In this document: in pieces, positions 1 to 6,823 of the stretch | How the letters are laid out: every line of letters begins with the position of its first letter | Position numbering within the stretch: position 1 is the stretch's first letter | Assembly (NCBI GenBank): GCA_002440885.1 | Contig: DJVY01000076.1 | Location: forward strand, 1-7,141 | Source: Bacteroidales bacterium UBA6244 | Lineage (GTDB): Bacteria; Bacteroidota; Bacteroidia; Bacteroidales; F082 | Length of the DNA: 7,141 nucleotides | Direction of reading: 5' to 3' | Translations under genes and position numbers: made by a program | The notes under the pieces: generated by a model | What the model was told of the DNA's origin: nothing | Seen by the model: only the letters and a program-made list of their open reading frames with translations | The model's database searches: none

Positions 1-3000
1 TTCCCTATCTGATTACTATAACTCACCACCCAGTTATAAACCCCTGCAGGTGCATCCTTGCCATCCCAGCCTTCTTCAGGGTTGGTTGTTTCAAAGATCA
101 CTTGCCCCCAGCGATTGTAGATTGAGAGGTGGTACTGCACCACCAGATCAGGCTTTGTGATGATGGGTTTGAAGGTGTCGTTTAAGCCATCGCCATTGGG
201 GGTGAAGGCATTGGGTACCTGTATCGGCACTGCCACATTTACCATCATAGCGGTATCCCTTGATTCGCAGCCTTCTTCGGTTTGGATGATTACGGAGTAC
301 TCTCCTTCACTGGTTACTGTGATATAGTATATAGAATCACCGGTGCTCCACTGGTAGGAGGCGTAGCCTTGCGGGGCTTCCAGGCGGTATTCATTTTCAA
401 AGGGGATGGGGGTATCGGGGAAGTTGGTGGTGGGTGGTGGGATTACCTCCAAAGTGACGGTATCTTTTACCACACAATTGTATTGATCCCTTACACTTAC
501 AATATACTCGCCTGCATTCTCCTGCGCTGCACCAAATAACCATATAGGGGTTTCGTCAGTTGTTGAGCCATCCGGCTTTGTCCATTCCAATTCATACGGT
601 GGAACACCAAGAAAGGCATCAGCGGAGATAACATGCATTGCTCCCTCACAAAGTCTTTTATCCCCATTAGTCACAAGTACAGGGGGATCACTTATTGTAA
701 CCTCTCCATCAATGGGGTCACATGGTATGTTGTTTCCATTCTCATCCCTAAAGTAGCTGCTTCCGGGTATATCCCAGTGGACTTCAGCCTGCCCTGTCTG
801 CCTTGTTTCAAATACAAGGTTGGCAAGGGTAACTGTATCCTGTAATGCAAGCGAATTACTTCCATGCCATTCCAATTCAATCCTGTTGGGATATTCGGTA
901 ATATCCATGGCAGGATCAAACAATCCGTCATAACCTATGCAATCCATCAATAGACTATTAAAAAGTACTGTTGCCTTGAAGTCCTTTACTCCGTTAAGGT
1001 TTGTAACCTTTAATTCTGAGGCTGCTATTTTATTCAGGCACTGGCGGTCTTTGCCGGCTAGGGCTGATAACTGGTAGCCTGTTTCAGAGGTGACTGTTAT
1101 TGTTACTGTGGTGTCACACCCATATTTATCGGTGATTGTAATAGTGTAAACATCGGGTGCCAGCCCTTCAAAGTAGCCGGTATCCTGTTCTATACCACCA
1201 TTGAGCTGATAATACAAACTGTCACCTGATGCTGTTACTGTGATTGTCCCATTGGCATTAGTTCCAGTAGCAGGTGTAAAGCCGGTATAAGTAACCTGAG
1301 GACCACCCACATCATTTACAATTACAGGGTTATTGATATAAACAGCATCACATCCGGCGGCATCCTTGACCATTATCCAGTATTCTCCTGCCGGAAGATT
1401 ACTAAAAGATCCCAGATTATCCTCCCAGGTAGTACCATTATCTTTTGAGAAGAGAAGCAGATCACTGAAGACAGTGGTAGTAACGCTAATGCTGCCATTA
1501 CCCTGAGCGCAATAAGCATCTTGAGGTTGGGCAGACTGAATGATCAGGTATGAATCAGTGTTATTGATGGTAAACGGGGGCAACTCAGTAACGCAGCCCG
1601 TTGTATCGGTCACCGTAAGGATGTAATTGCCCACCGGCAGGCCTTGAATGTCAACGGTGGTACCTACCAGTGTTCCACTGCCGTTTCTCCATTCAACTGT
1701 TGCAGCCGGTGATACAATAATACCCCTGATAGCACCTGTACTGTTGTTGCATGTTGTGTTGGATATCTCAACATCGGAAGCATCAAGGTAAACTTTTGGA
1801 TATAAGGCAACATGAATTGTGTCAGAACCAAAACAGTTAAGCTCATTCTTAACCCTTACACTGTAATACCCGGTATCTGTTACAGTATAATACTGGCCGG
1901 CAGGCGGGAAGTGTCCATTCCAAATATATTGTGTAAATCCTGCACCTGCATCCAATTGAATCGTTGCTGCCTCACACATCAGTGTATCATTCCCAAGCCA
2001 GGGTTCAGGAGCAGCCAATACCTCCACTTCCCTTGAAGTCTCTTCAATCCTTCCATCGGGATATACCACATGGGCATGCACTTCATAATTGCCTCCTGAC
2101 TGGAAAACATGTGTTGGGTTAAAAGCAGTAGAAGTGGTGCCGTCTCCAAAATTCCATACTATACTATCGGGTTCAGGTATAAAGCGGTGGCGGAAAGTAA
2201 AAGGAGTTCTGGCACAAGAGCCTTCATAAACAAATCTATAGAGTAGTTCGGAAGGGAATGATGGAAGGGTGGTTCTATTATTTTGTGTTCCCAGATCCAC
2301 TGCATTTTTCTGATAGTTACAGAATGGCCCCTTTTCCCAAACATCATTAATAACACCAAGATATCTGTTACCTTGTGGGTCAAATCCACTTGTTGATACA
2401 TATATTTTACCATCCGGAGCCAACTGTAGATCACCAGCATTATTATCGGTATTTACAATAAGCCTGGAATTTAATAACTCAAGTGAATCAGTTTTAGTTA
2501 AATCATATTGATATATGAAACTATAATGTTCATTAGCAGGGACCAGATTGAGTGCATCAAATGAGATGTATAGCAGTTTAGAATCAGGAGAAATCTCCAT
2601 TCCATAAATTCCAAAACACTCATAACAATGTTCTTTAATACGGTATTTGTGGGTGATTGTTCCGGTTACCCTATCAAAATCACATACATCAAAACTGCCA
2701 TGGCTATTTGCGCTACCCGATTGAACTGAAATAATTTTTTTTTGGTCATGAGAAACTTTCACAGGTCCACTTTGCATTGTAGGTGAATTATAAGCAGGAG
2801 TAATTATTGGTGGATTTATGCCGATAGAAGTGAGGCTAAAACAAGCCCATAAATTAGGAGCATTTGGTTCCTGAAAACGCGTAATTATCCACCAATCAAG
2901 GTTGTTCACCTGCCTGACTGCTGTAATTTTATGTTTTGCAAATTCTCCTCCCGGAACAACGATGTTTTTATTTACTATTGCACCTCTTCCATCATCGAGA

Positions 3001-3398
3001 GTCATATCAACAATGCTATATTCTAAACCTTTATGGATATCCCATGATCCCACTGTGAAAATAAAGTACCTGTCCGGATTGCCAGGATCTGGACAAATAA
3101 CTGAAGGTTGCCAATTATTAAAGTCCCCATCAAGTCCAGTACCATTTATCATTACTTCGAGGTCTTTATTCCAAACAGTTTGCCCGTCAGTAAAAAAAAG
3201 CAAATTACCATTTGTGTCAGAAATACAGTTGCTGTATTTCAACCAGCGTGGACAATCGGCTAAATGGATCGGATAGCCTGTATTGAAGTCTAATCCGTTT
3301 TGATGTCCAAAATACCAGATATTTGCCTGATTCTGAGCGTTTGTATTTAACTCAATAGCAAAAAAAATGAAAAGCCAAATGGTAATTTGCTTTGACAT
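1..3398 (-). CDS. T9SS type B sorting domain (gliding motility-associated C-terminal) multidomain surface protein, 3' end cut by window
   Basis: A single frame stays open from the ATG at 3398 to the left edge, giving 1132 codons. Residues 1-21 form a signal peptide (MSKQ, a hydrophobic stretch, then NTNA). An N-terminal region starting NIWYFGHQNGLDFN is typical of Bacteroidota T9SS cargo and is probably beta-propeller-like. A PKD domain contains WNFGDG near residue 417. Ig-like and SprB-like repeats cover about 464-760, with repeated 'GNYILTVTDTTGC'-type endings. A cohesin-like segment lies at about 797-885, and two more Ig-like units at about 904-1045. From about 1058 the sequence VPNAFTPNGDGLNDTF, then YNRWGQ and WDGKD, marks the type B sorting domain read by T9SS for export and surface attachment. 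This implies a surface adhesin or a matrix or glycan-binding role, but the ligand is unknown. The start is 4 bases after the upstream stop and has no clear Shine-Dalgarno sequence. Comparison with the fragment at 4481 suggests only about a dozen residues are missing. Confidence 0.93.
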   Translation of the reverse strand, partial: MSKQITIWLFIFFAIELNTNAQNQANIWYFGHQNGLDFNTGYPIHLADCPRWLKYSNCISDTNGNLLFFTDGQTVWNKDLEVMINGTGLDGDFNNWQPSVICPDPGNPDRYFIFTVGSWDIHKGLEYSIVDMTLDDGRGAIVNKNIVVPGGEFAKHKITAVRQVNNLDWWIITRFQEPNAPNLWACFSLTSIGINPPIITPAYNSPTMQSGPVKVSHDQKKIISVQSGSANSHGSFDVCDFDRVTGTITHKYRIKEHCYECFGIYGMEISPDSKLLYISFDALNLVPANEHYSFIYQYDLTKTDSLELLNSRLIVNTDNNAGDLQLAPDGKIYVSTSGFDPQGNRYLGVINDVWEKGPFCNYQKNAVDLGTQNNRTTLPSFPSELLYRFVYEGSCARTPFTFRHRFIPEPDSIVWNFGDGTTSTAFNPTHVFQSGGNYEVHAHVVYPDGRIEETSREVEVLAAPEPWLGNDTLMCEAATIQLDAGAGFTQYIWNGHFPPAGQYYTVTDTGYYSVRVKNELNCFGSDTIHVALYPKVYLDASDVEISNTTCNNSTGAIRGIIVSPAATVEWRNGSGTLVGTTVDIQGLPVGNYILTVTDTTGCVTELPPFTINNTDSYLIIQSAQPQDAYCAQGNGSISVTTTVFSDLLLFSKDNGTTWEDNLGSFSNLPAGEYWIMVKDAAGCDAVYINNPVIVNDVGGPQVTYTGFTPATGTNANGTITVTASGDSLYYQLNGGIEQDTGYFEGLAPDVYTITITDKYGCDTTVTITVTSETGYQLSALAGKDRQCLNKIAASELKVTNLNGVKDFKATVLFNSLLMDCIGYDGLFDPAMDITEYPNRIELEWHGSNSLALQDTVTLANLVFETRQTGQAEVHWDIPGSSYFRDENGNNIPCDPIDGEVTISDPPVLVTNGDKRLCEGAMHVISADAFLGVPPYELEWTKPDGSTTDETPIWLFGAAQENAGEYIVSVRDQYNCVVKDTVTLEVIPPPTTNFPDTPIPFENEYRLEAPQGYASYQWSTGDSIYYITVTSEGEYSVIIQTEEGCESRDTAMMVNVAVPIQVPNAFTPNGDGLNDTFKPIITKPDLVVQYHLSIYNRWGQVIFETTNPEEGWDGKDAPAGVYNWVVSYSNQIG

Positions 3399-3402
3399 TT
3401 GA

Positions 3403-3792
3403 TTATTCAAGAGTTACTGGTTGAACTGGCACTCCATTCACAAAACTTTCGCAAGAGAATAATTCAGAATTTATGTATGTACCCTTACAGATTCTCGAAC
3501 TTGGATCTACTATGTATGCCTTAAGTGCATCAACGACAATTGTGTAAATTTTTGTATTATCATTCACGCAAAATTCAGGAATTTCGACAGCTAATTGATT
3601 TGTTGTTGTCAAGGATGTAGCATAACCTTCAGCCTTTAATTCTGTGCCTTCATAAACTTTGACATGTACACCATAAAAAGTTCCGGTCTGGGTGTAAACA
3701 CAATCGCCATAAAGAGTAACGGGAACAATAAACTGACTAAACCCACTCAGAGTAAGTAAAAATAATCCGGTAATCAAAATTAGTTTTTTCAT
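3403..3792 (-). CDS. small secreted protein of unknown function, upstream partner of the T9SS gene
   Basis: This 129-residue protein begins with a clear signal peptide (MKKLILITGLFLLTLSGFSQ). The FSQ ending is common at Bacteroidota signal-peptide cleavage sites. The mature part of about 109 residues looks beta-rich and has four cysteines (31, 75, 102, 114), which could form two disulfides after export. There is no lipobox cysteine after the signal and no T9SS C-terminal domain, so it is probably periplasmic or carried out by a partner. I do not recognise the family. Its stop lies 4 bases before the start of the large T9SS protein, so the two are very likely co-transcribed and perhaps translationally coupled. 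That suggests a role together at the envelope, which is inference. The ATG at 3792 directly precedes the signal peptide. No strong Shine-Dalgarno sequence is visible. Confidence 0.8.
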   Translation of the reverse strand: MKKLILITGLFLLTLSGFSQFIVPVTLYGDCVYTQTGTFYGVHVKVYEGTELKAEGYATSLTTTNQLAVEIPEFCVNDNTKIYTIVVDALKAYIVDPSSRICKGTYINSELFSCESFVNGVPVQPVTLE

Positions 3793-4213
3793 GGTTGAAA
3801 TTATCTTGAAATATTGATCATAATGATCTTAAGAAATATGACATATGCAATTGTAAGATCCCTGATTCAAGGGGATAGGAGTATGAGCTTTCTTACTGTT
3901 GGAGGGCACTAACTAAGTAGGGAACCTCTTCAAATAACCTGTTTGGAATGAAGGGAAACAGTTCAATGTTAAGACACTGATTTCCTGCTTTTTACCCCCC
4001 CATGAAATTAGGCCTATAATTCCATAATATCAAGCAAATGATATCTGGAAGGATAACCGGAACACCGAAGTCCTTGGTAATACAATAAAATTCTTTTCTG
4101 TATGAAGAATTCATTGCTTTTATAATAGGACTTTCAAATATCTGTTAAAAAACAAATTTTTCCAAGGATTTTTACAAATAAAGCGCTTTTTTTTATGTAA
4201 TATTATTGGAGTG
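3793..4213. other. AT-rich intergenic region upstream of the secreted-protein operon
   Basis: I see no convincing gene here. It should hold the promoter of the minus-strand operon, but I found no match to the Bacteroidota -7 element TAnnTTTG on that strand. The start-proximal part has a 13-nt palindrome, GATCATAATGATC (3816-3828), lying between two related direct repeats (ATCTTGAAATAT at 3803-3814 and ATCTTAAGAAATAT at 3826-3839). These could be an operator, or chance in AT-rich DNA. A short palindrome, AAAGCGCTTT, lies at 4180-4189 and runs into a T tract. Confidence 0.5.
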
Positions 4214-4243
4214 CTTGATTACCTAGGTACAGGTAATATCAAG
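4214..4243. repeat. imperfect inverted repeat (hairpin)
   Basis: The arms CTTGATTACCT (4214-4224) and AGGTAATATCAAG (4231-4243) pair over 11 bp with a 2-nt bulge, leaving a 6-nt loop. There is no U-rich tail on either side, so it is not an obvious terminator. Its function is unknown. It could be a protein-binding site or part of a decayed mobile element. Confidence 0.5.
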
Positions 4244-4342
4244 TTATTAAAATGTGTAACATGATTGAACAGGATAAAGATATTCAGCAGTTTTTATCGA
4301 TTCTGCACTAACATAAAGATATGATCATAGAACTTTTATCCA

Positions 4343-4398
4343 GGGCTAAAGCCCATAAAGTAGGGGGCACACTATCTTTCTCCGCCTGAAGGACGGAG
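4343..4398. repeat. pair of REP-like hairpins
   Basis: Two short stem-loops lie 25 bases apart. The first is GGGCTAAAGCCC (4343-4354), with a 5-bp stem. The second spans 4380-4398 and pairs CTCCG with CGGAG, extended by CC/GG around a TGAA loop with one bulged A. From memory, GGGCTAAAGCCC and CTCCG..CGGAG hairpins recur between genes in many Bacteroidota genomes, in the manner of REP elements mobilised by REP-associated tyrosine transposases. The hairpins are seen directly, and the REP assignment is inference. Confidence 0.45.
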
Positions 4399-4429
4399 TT
4401 AAAGTCAAGAGACAACCATTTGAAGACCT

Positions 4430-4480
4430 TGAATTGAACCACCTTTGAACTACATTGAACAACATTGAACCACATTGAAC
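4430..4480. repeat. 10-bp tandem repeat, consensus NACATTGAAC
   Basis: Four head-to-tail 10-bp units run from 4441 to 4480 (acctttgaac, tacattgaac, aacattgaac, cacattgaac). A fifth related unit at 4430-4439 is offset by one base. The array ends exactly where the stop codon of the broken T9SS C-terminal fragment begins (4481). Units vary mainly at their first three positions. It looks like a short intergenic minisatellite and not a coding repeat. Confidence 0.85.
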
Positions 4481-4671
4481 TTATTTTATTAAGGTCACGC
4501 TCCCCCTCATCTGATACCCCTTCCCCACTTTATTTGAATAACTCACCACCCAATTATAAACCCCAGGCATTTCATCCTTCCCAACCCATCCTTCTGCAGG
4601 GTCACTGGTTTCAAAGAAGCACTGTCCCCAGCGGTTATAGATTGAAGATGATTCTGAACCACCAGATCAGA
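4481..4671 (-). pseudogene. remnant of a T9SS type B C-terminal domain, truncated and frameshifted
   Basis: The minus strand reads SDLVVQ, then after a one-base deletion near 4645-4648 continues YNRWGQCFFETSDPAEGW, VGKDEMPGVYNWVVSYSN and KVGKGYQMRGSVTLIK, with a TAA stop at 4481. This is clearly paralogous to the domain encoded at 1-150, with roughly four in five bases identical by eye. Similarity stops abruptly near 4671, where the PNAFTPNGDGLNDTF half of the domain should continue. It is therefore the 3' tail of a former T9SS gene that lost its body, probably through the rearrangements at 4672-5000. It has no signal peptide and cannot be an exported product. Its intact ending gives a model for how the gene at the left edge finishes. 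Confidence 0.85.
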
Positions 4672-4722
4672 CACTATTAATATACACAAATAACCCCCAG
4701 AATAACACCAGTTAAGTTGCAA

Positions 4723-4741
4723 TTTTGATAGTAAGGGGAGC
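4723..4741 (+). repeat. 19-nt direct repeat, copy 1
   Basis: TTTTGATAGTAAGGGGAGC occurs here and again, identical and in the same orientation, at 6824-6842. Identity extends left through TGCAA, with one extra C in copy 2. Both copies are followed within about 10 bases by a terminator-like hairpin. No GIY-YIG reading frame follows this copy. Confidence 0.9.
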
Positions 4742-4750
4742 TTCAGAGTC

Positions 4751-4784
4751 AACCACTTACCGCAATACGCAGTAGGTGGTTTTT
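4751..4784 (+). terminator. terminator-like hairpin after repeat copy 1
   Basis: AACCACTTACCGC (4751-4763) pairs with GCAGTAGGTGGTT (4769-4781). The 13-position stem has one G-U pair and one mismatch around a 5-nt loop, and a T run extends to 4784. The layout matches the second module at 6824-6872, but the stem sequence differs, so the structure rather than the sequence is conserved. Confidence 0.55.
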
Positions 4785-4886
4785 CTTTAGGGACAAACAA
4801 AATTACATACTTAGGCCCTGTAATTACCCTCTGTAGCCATTCTGGCTAAATCTCCGATCCCTGCAAAGCCCTTGATATTGTGGAAA

Positions 4887-4929
4887 AATTGGAGTTCCTG
4901 ACTACCCCCTGCCGATTTTTATTGACCAC
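4887..4929 (-). mobile_element. IS21-like terminal repeats, leftward-facing relic
   Basis: On the minus strand, GTGGTCAATAAAAATCGGC (4929-4911) is followed 24 bases later by a weaker copy, GTAGTCAGGAACTCCAATT (4905-4887). The 19-nt unit of form GTGGTC-n-CCGGC, repeated at about 24-bp spacing, is what I expect of the multi-repeat ends of IS21-family elements in Bacteroidota. No istA or istB coding sequence is visible to the left, so this is at most a relic. The repeat is seen directly, and the family name is inference from memory. Confidence 0.45.
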
Positions 4930-4958
4930 CATATCCTCTTGTTAGTCAACATGGAGAG

Positions 4959-5000
4959 GTGGTCAAATTGTGCCGGCGAAGAGTAACCAACGTGTCTGGC
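4959..5000 (+). mobile_element. IS21-like terminal repeats, rightward-facing, left bracket of the glycosyltransferase gene
   Basis: GTGGTCAAATTGTGCCGGC (4959-4977) is followed exactly 24 bases later by a degenerate copy, GTAACCAACGTGTCTGGC (4983-5000), and perhaps a third fragment, CTGTCAAATT, at 5001. The unit and spacing match those at 6725-6787 in inverted orientation. The first unit also forms a 9-bp perfect inverted repeat (GGTGGTCAA, 4958-4966) with TTGACCACC at 4922-4930. No transposase lies between this end and the opposite one. Confidence 0.5.
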
Positions 5001-5021
5001 CTGTCAAATTAGATAATTCAG

Positions 5022-5029
5022 TATATTTG
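5022..5029 (+). promoter_or_regulatory. candidate Bacteroidota -7 promoter element
   Basis: TATATTTG matches the Bacteroidota sigma-A -7 consensus TAnnTTTG exactly. Transcription would start near 5036, leaving a leader of about 25 bases before the glycosyltransferase ATG. No good -33 TTG is seen at the usual distance, so the call is tentative. It lies just inside the IS21-like repeats. Confidence 0.4.
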
Positions 5030-5055
5030 AAGAGTAGGTAAAATCAACACAAAAG

Positions 5056-5061
5056 AGGAGG
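5056..5061 (+). promoter_or_regulatory. purine-rich Shine-Dalgarno-like tract abutting the ATG
   Basis: AGGAGG ends immediately before the ATG at 5062, with no spacer, which is too close for normal pairing with 16S rRNA. No other in-frame ATG occurs until about codon 62, well inside the protein, so the start is kept. The A-rich leader may matter more, as Bacteroidota depend little on Shine-Dalgarno pairing. Confidence 0.4.
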
Positions 5062-6606
5062 ATGAAATCAGTCCCCGGTGTAAAAAGCATTAATATCTGG
5101 ATCGGGTTCATTGCGGTCAGCAATATTGCGATCCACCTGAGTTTTTATAATACGCTCGGATTCCATCGAGACGAATTACTCTATTTTTCGTTAGGGGCAA
5201 ATCCTTCAGCAGGGTATGCCTCTGTCCCTCCCTTCACCGGTATCATGGCATGGCTGATGATCACACTGAACGGCTCCAACCTCTTCTCAGCAAGACTTCT
5301 ACCGGCAATTTTCAGCGGCCTTATGGTCCTGCTTGCGTCCGGGATCGTGAAAGAGTTGAAGGGCGGTAATTATGCACGAATCCTTGCAGGGATCGGAATT
5401 ATTCTCACTCCCATCAACCTCCGCGGATTCTACCTCTTCCAACCAGTGTTCTTCGATGTCTTCTTCTGGACTCTGAACTTCTGGATCCTGCTCAAATGGA
5501 TCAATTCAGGAGAGGATAAATGGATCCTTTTGCTTGGTGTTACCACAGGTATCGGACTGATGAACAAATATCTTATTCTTCTTCAGATAATTTGCTTCTG
5601 CTTAGTGATCCCGTTTACTCCATACCGTAACGTTTTCCGCAATATCTCGCTATATCTCGCTGCATGCATTGCTCTGTTGATTTTCCTCCCAAATATCATC
5701 TGGCAGGTCATTCATGGATTTCCGGTCATTGGTCATATGCAGGCTTTGAACGATAGTCAGTTGGTGAATGTCAGCCGCGGAAACTTCCTTTCCGACCAGC
5801 TCATGCTCAGTTTCATGCCGTCGCTGCTGATTCTGCCAGGACTTTTTGTACCGCTGTTTCATCGGTGGCTAAAGACAGCAAGACCCATGGCAATCGCGTC
5901 TCTTCTCGTCATCCTGATCCTGTTCCTGCTGAGGGGGAAAAGTTACTATACGGCAGGGATCCTTCCTTTCCTTGTATGTTCGGGTGCTGTCTTCTGGGAA
6001 AGGACTCTTCACCCGGCAGCACTCCGTATTGCATTACCAGCGCTGATGATATTGGTTTCAATTCCTGCAATTCCCATGGGGATACCGGTGTTGAGAGCGG
6101 AAAAGCTGGCGGAATACTTTGCAGGGATGAAGCGCAGTATTGGCTTCGATGCCGTACTGCGAGACGAAGACGGCCAGTACCATCCTCTTCCACAGGATTA
6201 TGCAGACATGCTTGGATGGGACGAACTTGCTGAAGTGGCAGCAAAGGCGTATTCCCAAATAGATGATAAGGATGCCTCATTGATTTTTTGTGAGAATTAC
6301 GGAGAAGCAGGAGCCATAACCATACTTGGAAAAAAATTTGGACTTCCGGCTCCTGTCAGCTTCTCAGAAAGCTTCTTTTATTGGGCGCCACGTGATTTTA
6401 AGAAAGAGATCACATCCGTAATCTATATCAATGACGAAATGGGAAAAGATGTGGATGCACTTTTCGCAGATATTCAGATCGTGGGCTCGATCAGCAACCC
6501 ACTGGCCCGGGAATTTGGAACAATCGTGTACCTCTGCAGGAAACCGGTCAGGAATTTCAATGCATTCTGGAGAGACCGGGTGAAAGAGATTAAAAGCCCA
6601 TTTTAG
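5062..6606 (+). CDS. glycosyltransferase family 39 (PMT_2/ArnT-like) integral membrane protein
   Basis: This 514-residue protein belongs to the GT-C fold family that moves a sugar from a polyprenyl-phosphate donor onto an acceptor on the outer face of the inner membrane. Several hydrophobic segments fill residues 10-340. The first outside loop has the conserved acidic pair in FHRDE (37-38), then GYASVPPF (51-58). RLLP follows at 78-81. FQPVFFD (126-132) matches a motif I know from bacterial members, and GKSYYTAGILP is the usual late-loop motif. The soluble C-terminal part carries YADMLGW (about 378-384), NYGEAGAI (about 412-419) and FYWAP, all familiar from proteins annotated as GT39. Length is normal and nothing looks broken. 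Donor and acceptor cannot be read from the sequence; lipid A, a polysaccharide or a protein are all possible. The gene stands alone, without other glycan genes nearby, and lies between inverted IS21-like repeats, so it may be transferred cargo. Confidence 0.9.
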   Translation: MKSVPGVKSINIWIGFIAVSNIAIHLSFYNTLGFHRDELLYFSLGANPSAGYASVPPFTGIMAWLMITLNGSNLFSARLLPAIFSGLMVLLASGIVKELKGGNYARILAGIGIILTPINLRGFYLFQPVFFDVFFWTLNFWILLKWINSGEDKWILLLGVTTGIGLMNKYLILLQIICFCLVIPFTPYRNVFRNISLYLAACIALLIFLPNIIWQVIHGFPVIGHMQALNDSQLVNVSRGNFLSDQLMLSFMPSLLILPGLFVPLFHRWLKTARPMAIASLLVILILFLLRGKSYYTAGILPFLVCSGAVFWERTLHPAALRIALPALMILVSIPAIPMGIPVLRAEKLAEYFAGMKRSIGFDAVLRDEDGQYHPLPQDYADMLGWDELAEVAAKAYSQIDDKDASLIFCENYGEAGAITILGKKFGLPAPVSFSESFFYWAPRDFKKEITSVIYINDEMGKDVDALFADIQIVGSISNPLAREFGTIVYLCRKPVRNFNAFWRDRVKEIKSPF

Positions 6607-6645
6607 AAAATACAGAATGAAATATTTAAGGAAAAAACGTTAATC

Positions 6646-6668
6646 CCGGTCAGCCTCGGCCTGTCCGG
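6646..6668 (+). terminator. candidate terminator of the glycosyltransferase gene
   Basis: CCGGTCAG (6646-6653) pairs with CTGTCCGG (6661-6668) with one T-T mismatch and a 7-nt loop, 40 bases after the stop codon. An A-rich tract precedes it and a moderately T-rich stretch (taatttattatcttt) follows. The tail is interrupted, so termination may be weak. Confidence 0.4.
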
Positions 6669-6724
6669 TAATTTATTATCTTTACGCAAAACCAGAAAAC
6701 CCTATCCCGCAATGAGGAACATGA

Positions 6725-6787
6725 TCCGGCAATTTGATTGGACGGGCCGGTTAACTTGACCACCTCCCGCCGGTCTTGGGCGACCAC
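6725..6787 (-). mobile_element. IS21-like terminal repeats, right bracket of the glycosyltransferase gene
   Basis: On the minus strand three related units follow each other: GTGGTCGCCCAAGACCGGC (6787-6769), GTGGTCAAGTTAACCGGC (6763-6746), and a weaker GTCCAATCAAATTGCCGGA (6743-6725). The first two are spaced 24 bp, as at 4959-5000, but in the opposite orientation. Multi-copy subterminal repeats at inward-facing ends are characteristic of IS21-family elements. No istA or istB is present in the interval, and no target duplication is obvious outside the ends. Confidence 0.5.
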
Positions 6788-6794
6788 TTTATAC

Positions 6795-6820
6795 GATTTG
6801 GAAAGTAAGTAGGGTGCTGC
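6795..6820 (+). other. tract resembling the 3' end of a 5S rRNA, probably a relic
   Basis: The 26 bases start GATTTGGAAAGTAAG and end GGTGCTGC. They resemble the usual Bacteroidota 5S ending of form GGGAGAGTAGGTCGGTGCTGC, with about 17 of 22 positions agreeing when one gap is allowed on each side. The rest of a 5S gene is not recognisable upstream, where the IS21-like repeats begin. If real, it is a relic only. Confidence 0.3.
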
Positions 6821-6823
6821 AAC

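Noticed and set aside
2902..3276. Plus-strand 124-codon frame
   Set aside because: It is antisense to the T9SS surface protein, which is strongly supported by its domains and a continuous frame. The product has no recognisable features.
4121..4126. TATAAT on the plus strand as a promoter
   Set aside because: It has no -35 partner, it lies in very AT-rich sequence, no gene follows within 900 bases on that strand, and the element is not typical of Bacteroidota.
4430..4480. Short regular repeats as a possible CRISPR array
   Set aside because: The units are 10 bp, head to tail and without spacers, and no cas gene is nearby.
4543..4800. Minus-strand 85-codon frame starting MFVPKEKPPTAYC
   Set aside because: It runs antisense through the terminator-like hairpin and then reads the T9SS remnant partly in the wrong frame. 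It is an artefact of the frameshifted fragment.
4811..4918. Minus-strand open stretch of 35 codons ending FAGIGDLARMATEGNYRA and a stop
   Set aside because: It overlaps the IS21-like repeats, has no start codon near its beginning and matches nothing I recognise. It may be a gene tail cut by an insertion, but I cannot support it.
5865..6280. Long open frames in other frames on both strands inside the glycosyltransferase gene
   Set aside because: They lie wholly within a well-supported GT39 coding region, have low-complexity compositions and show no domain signals.
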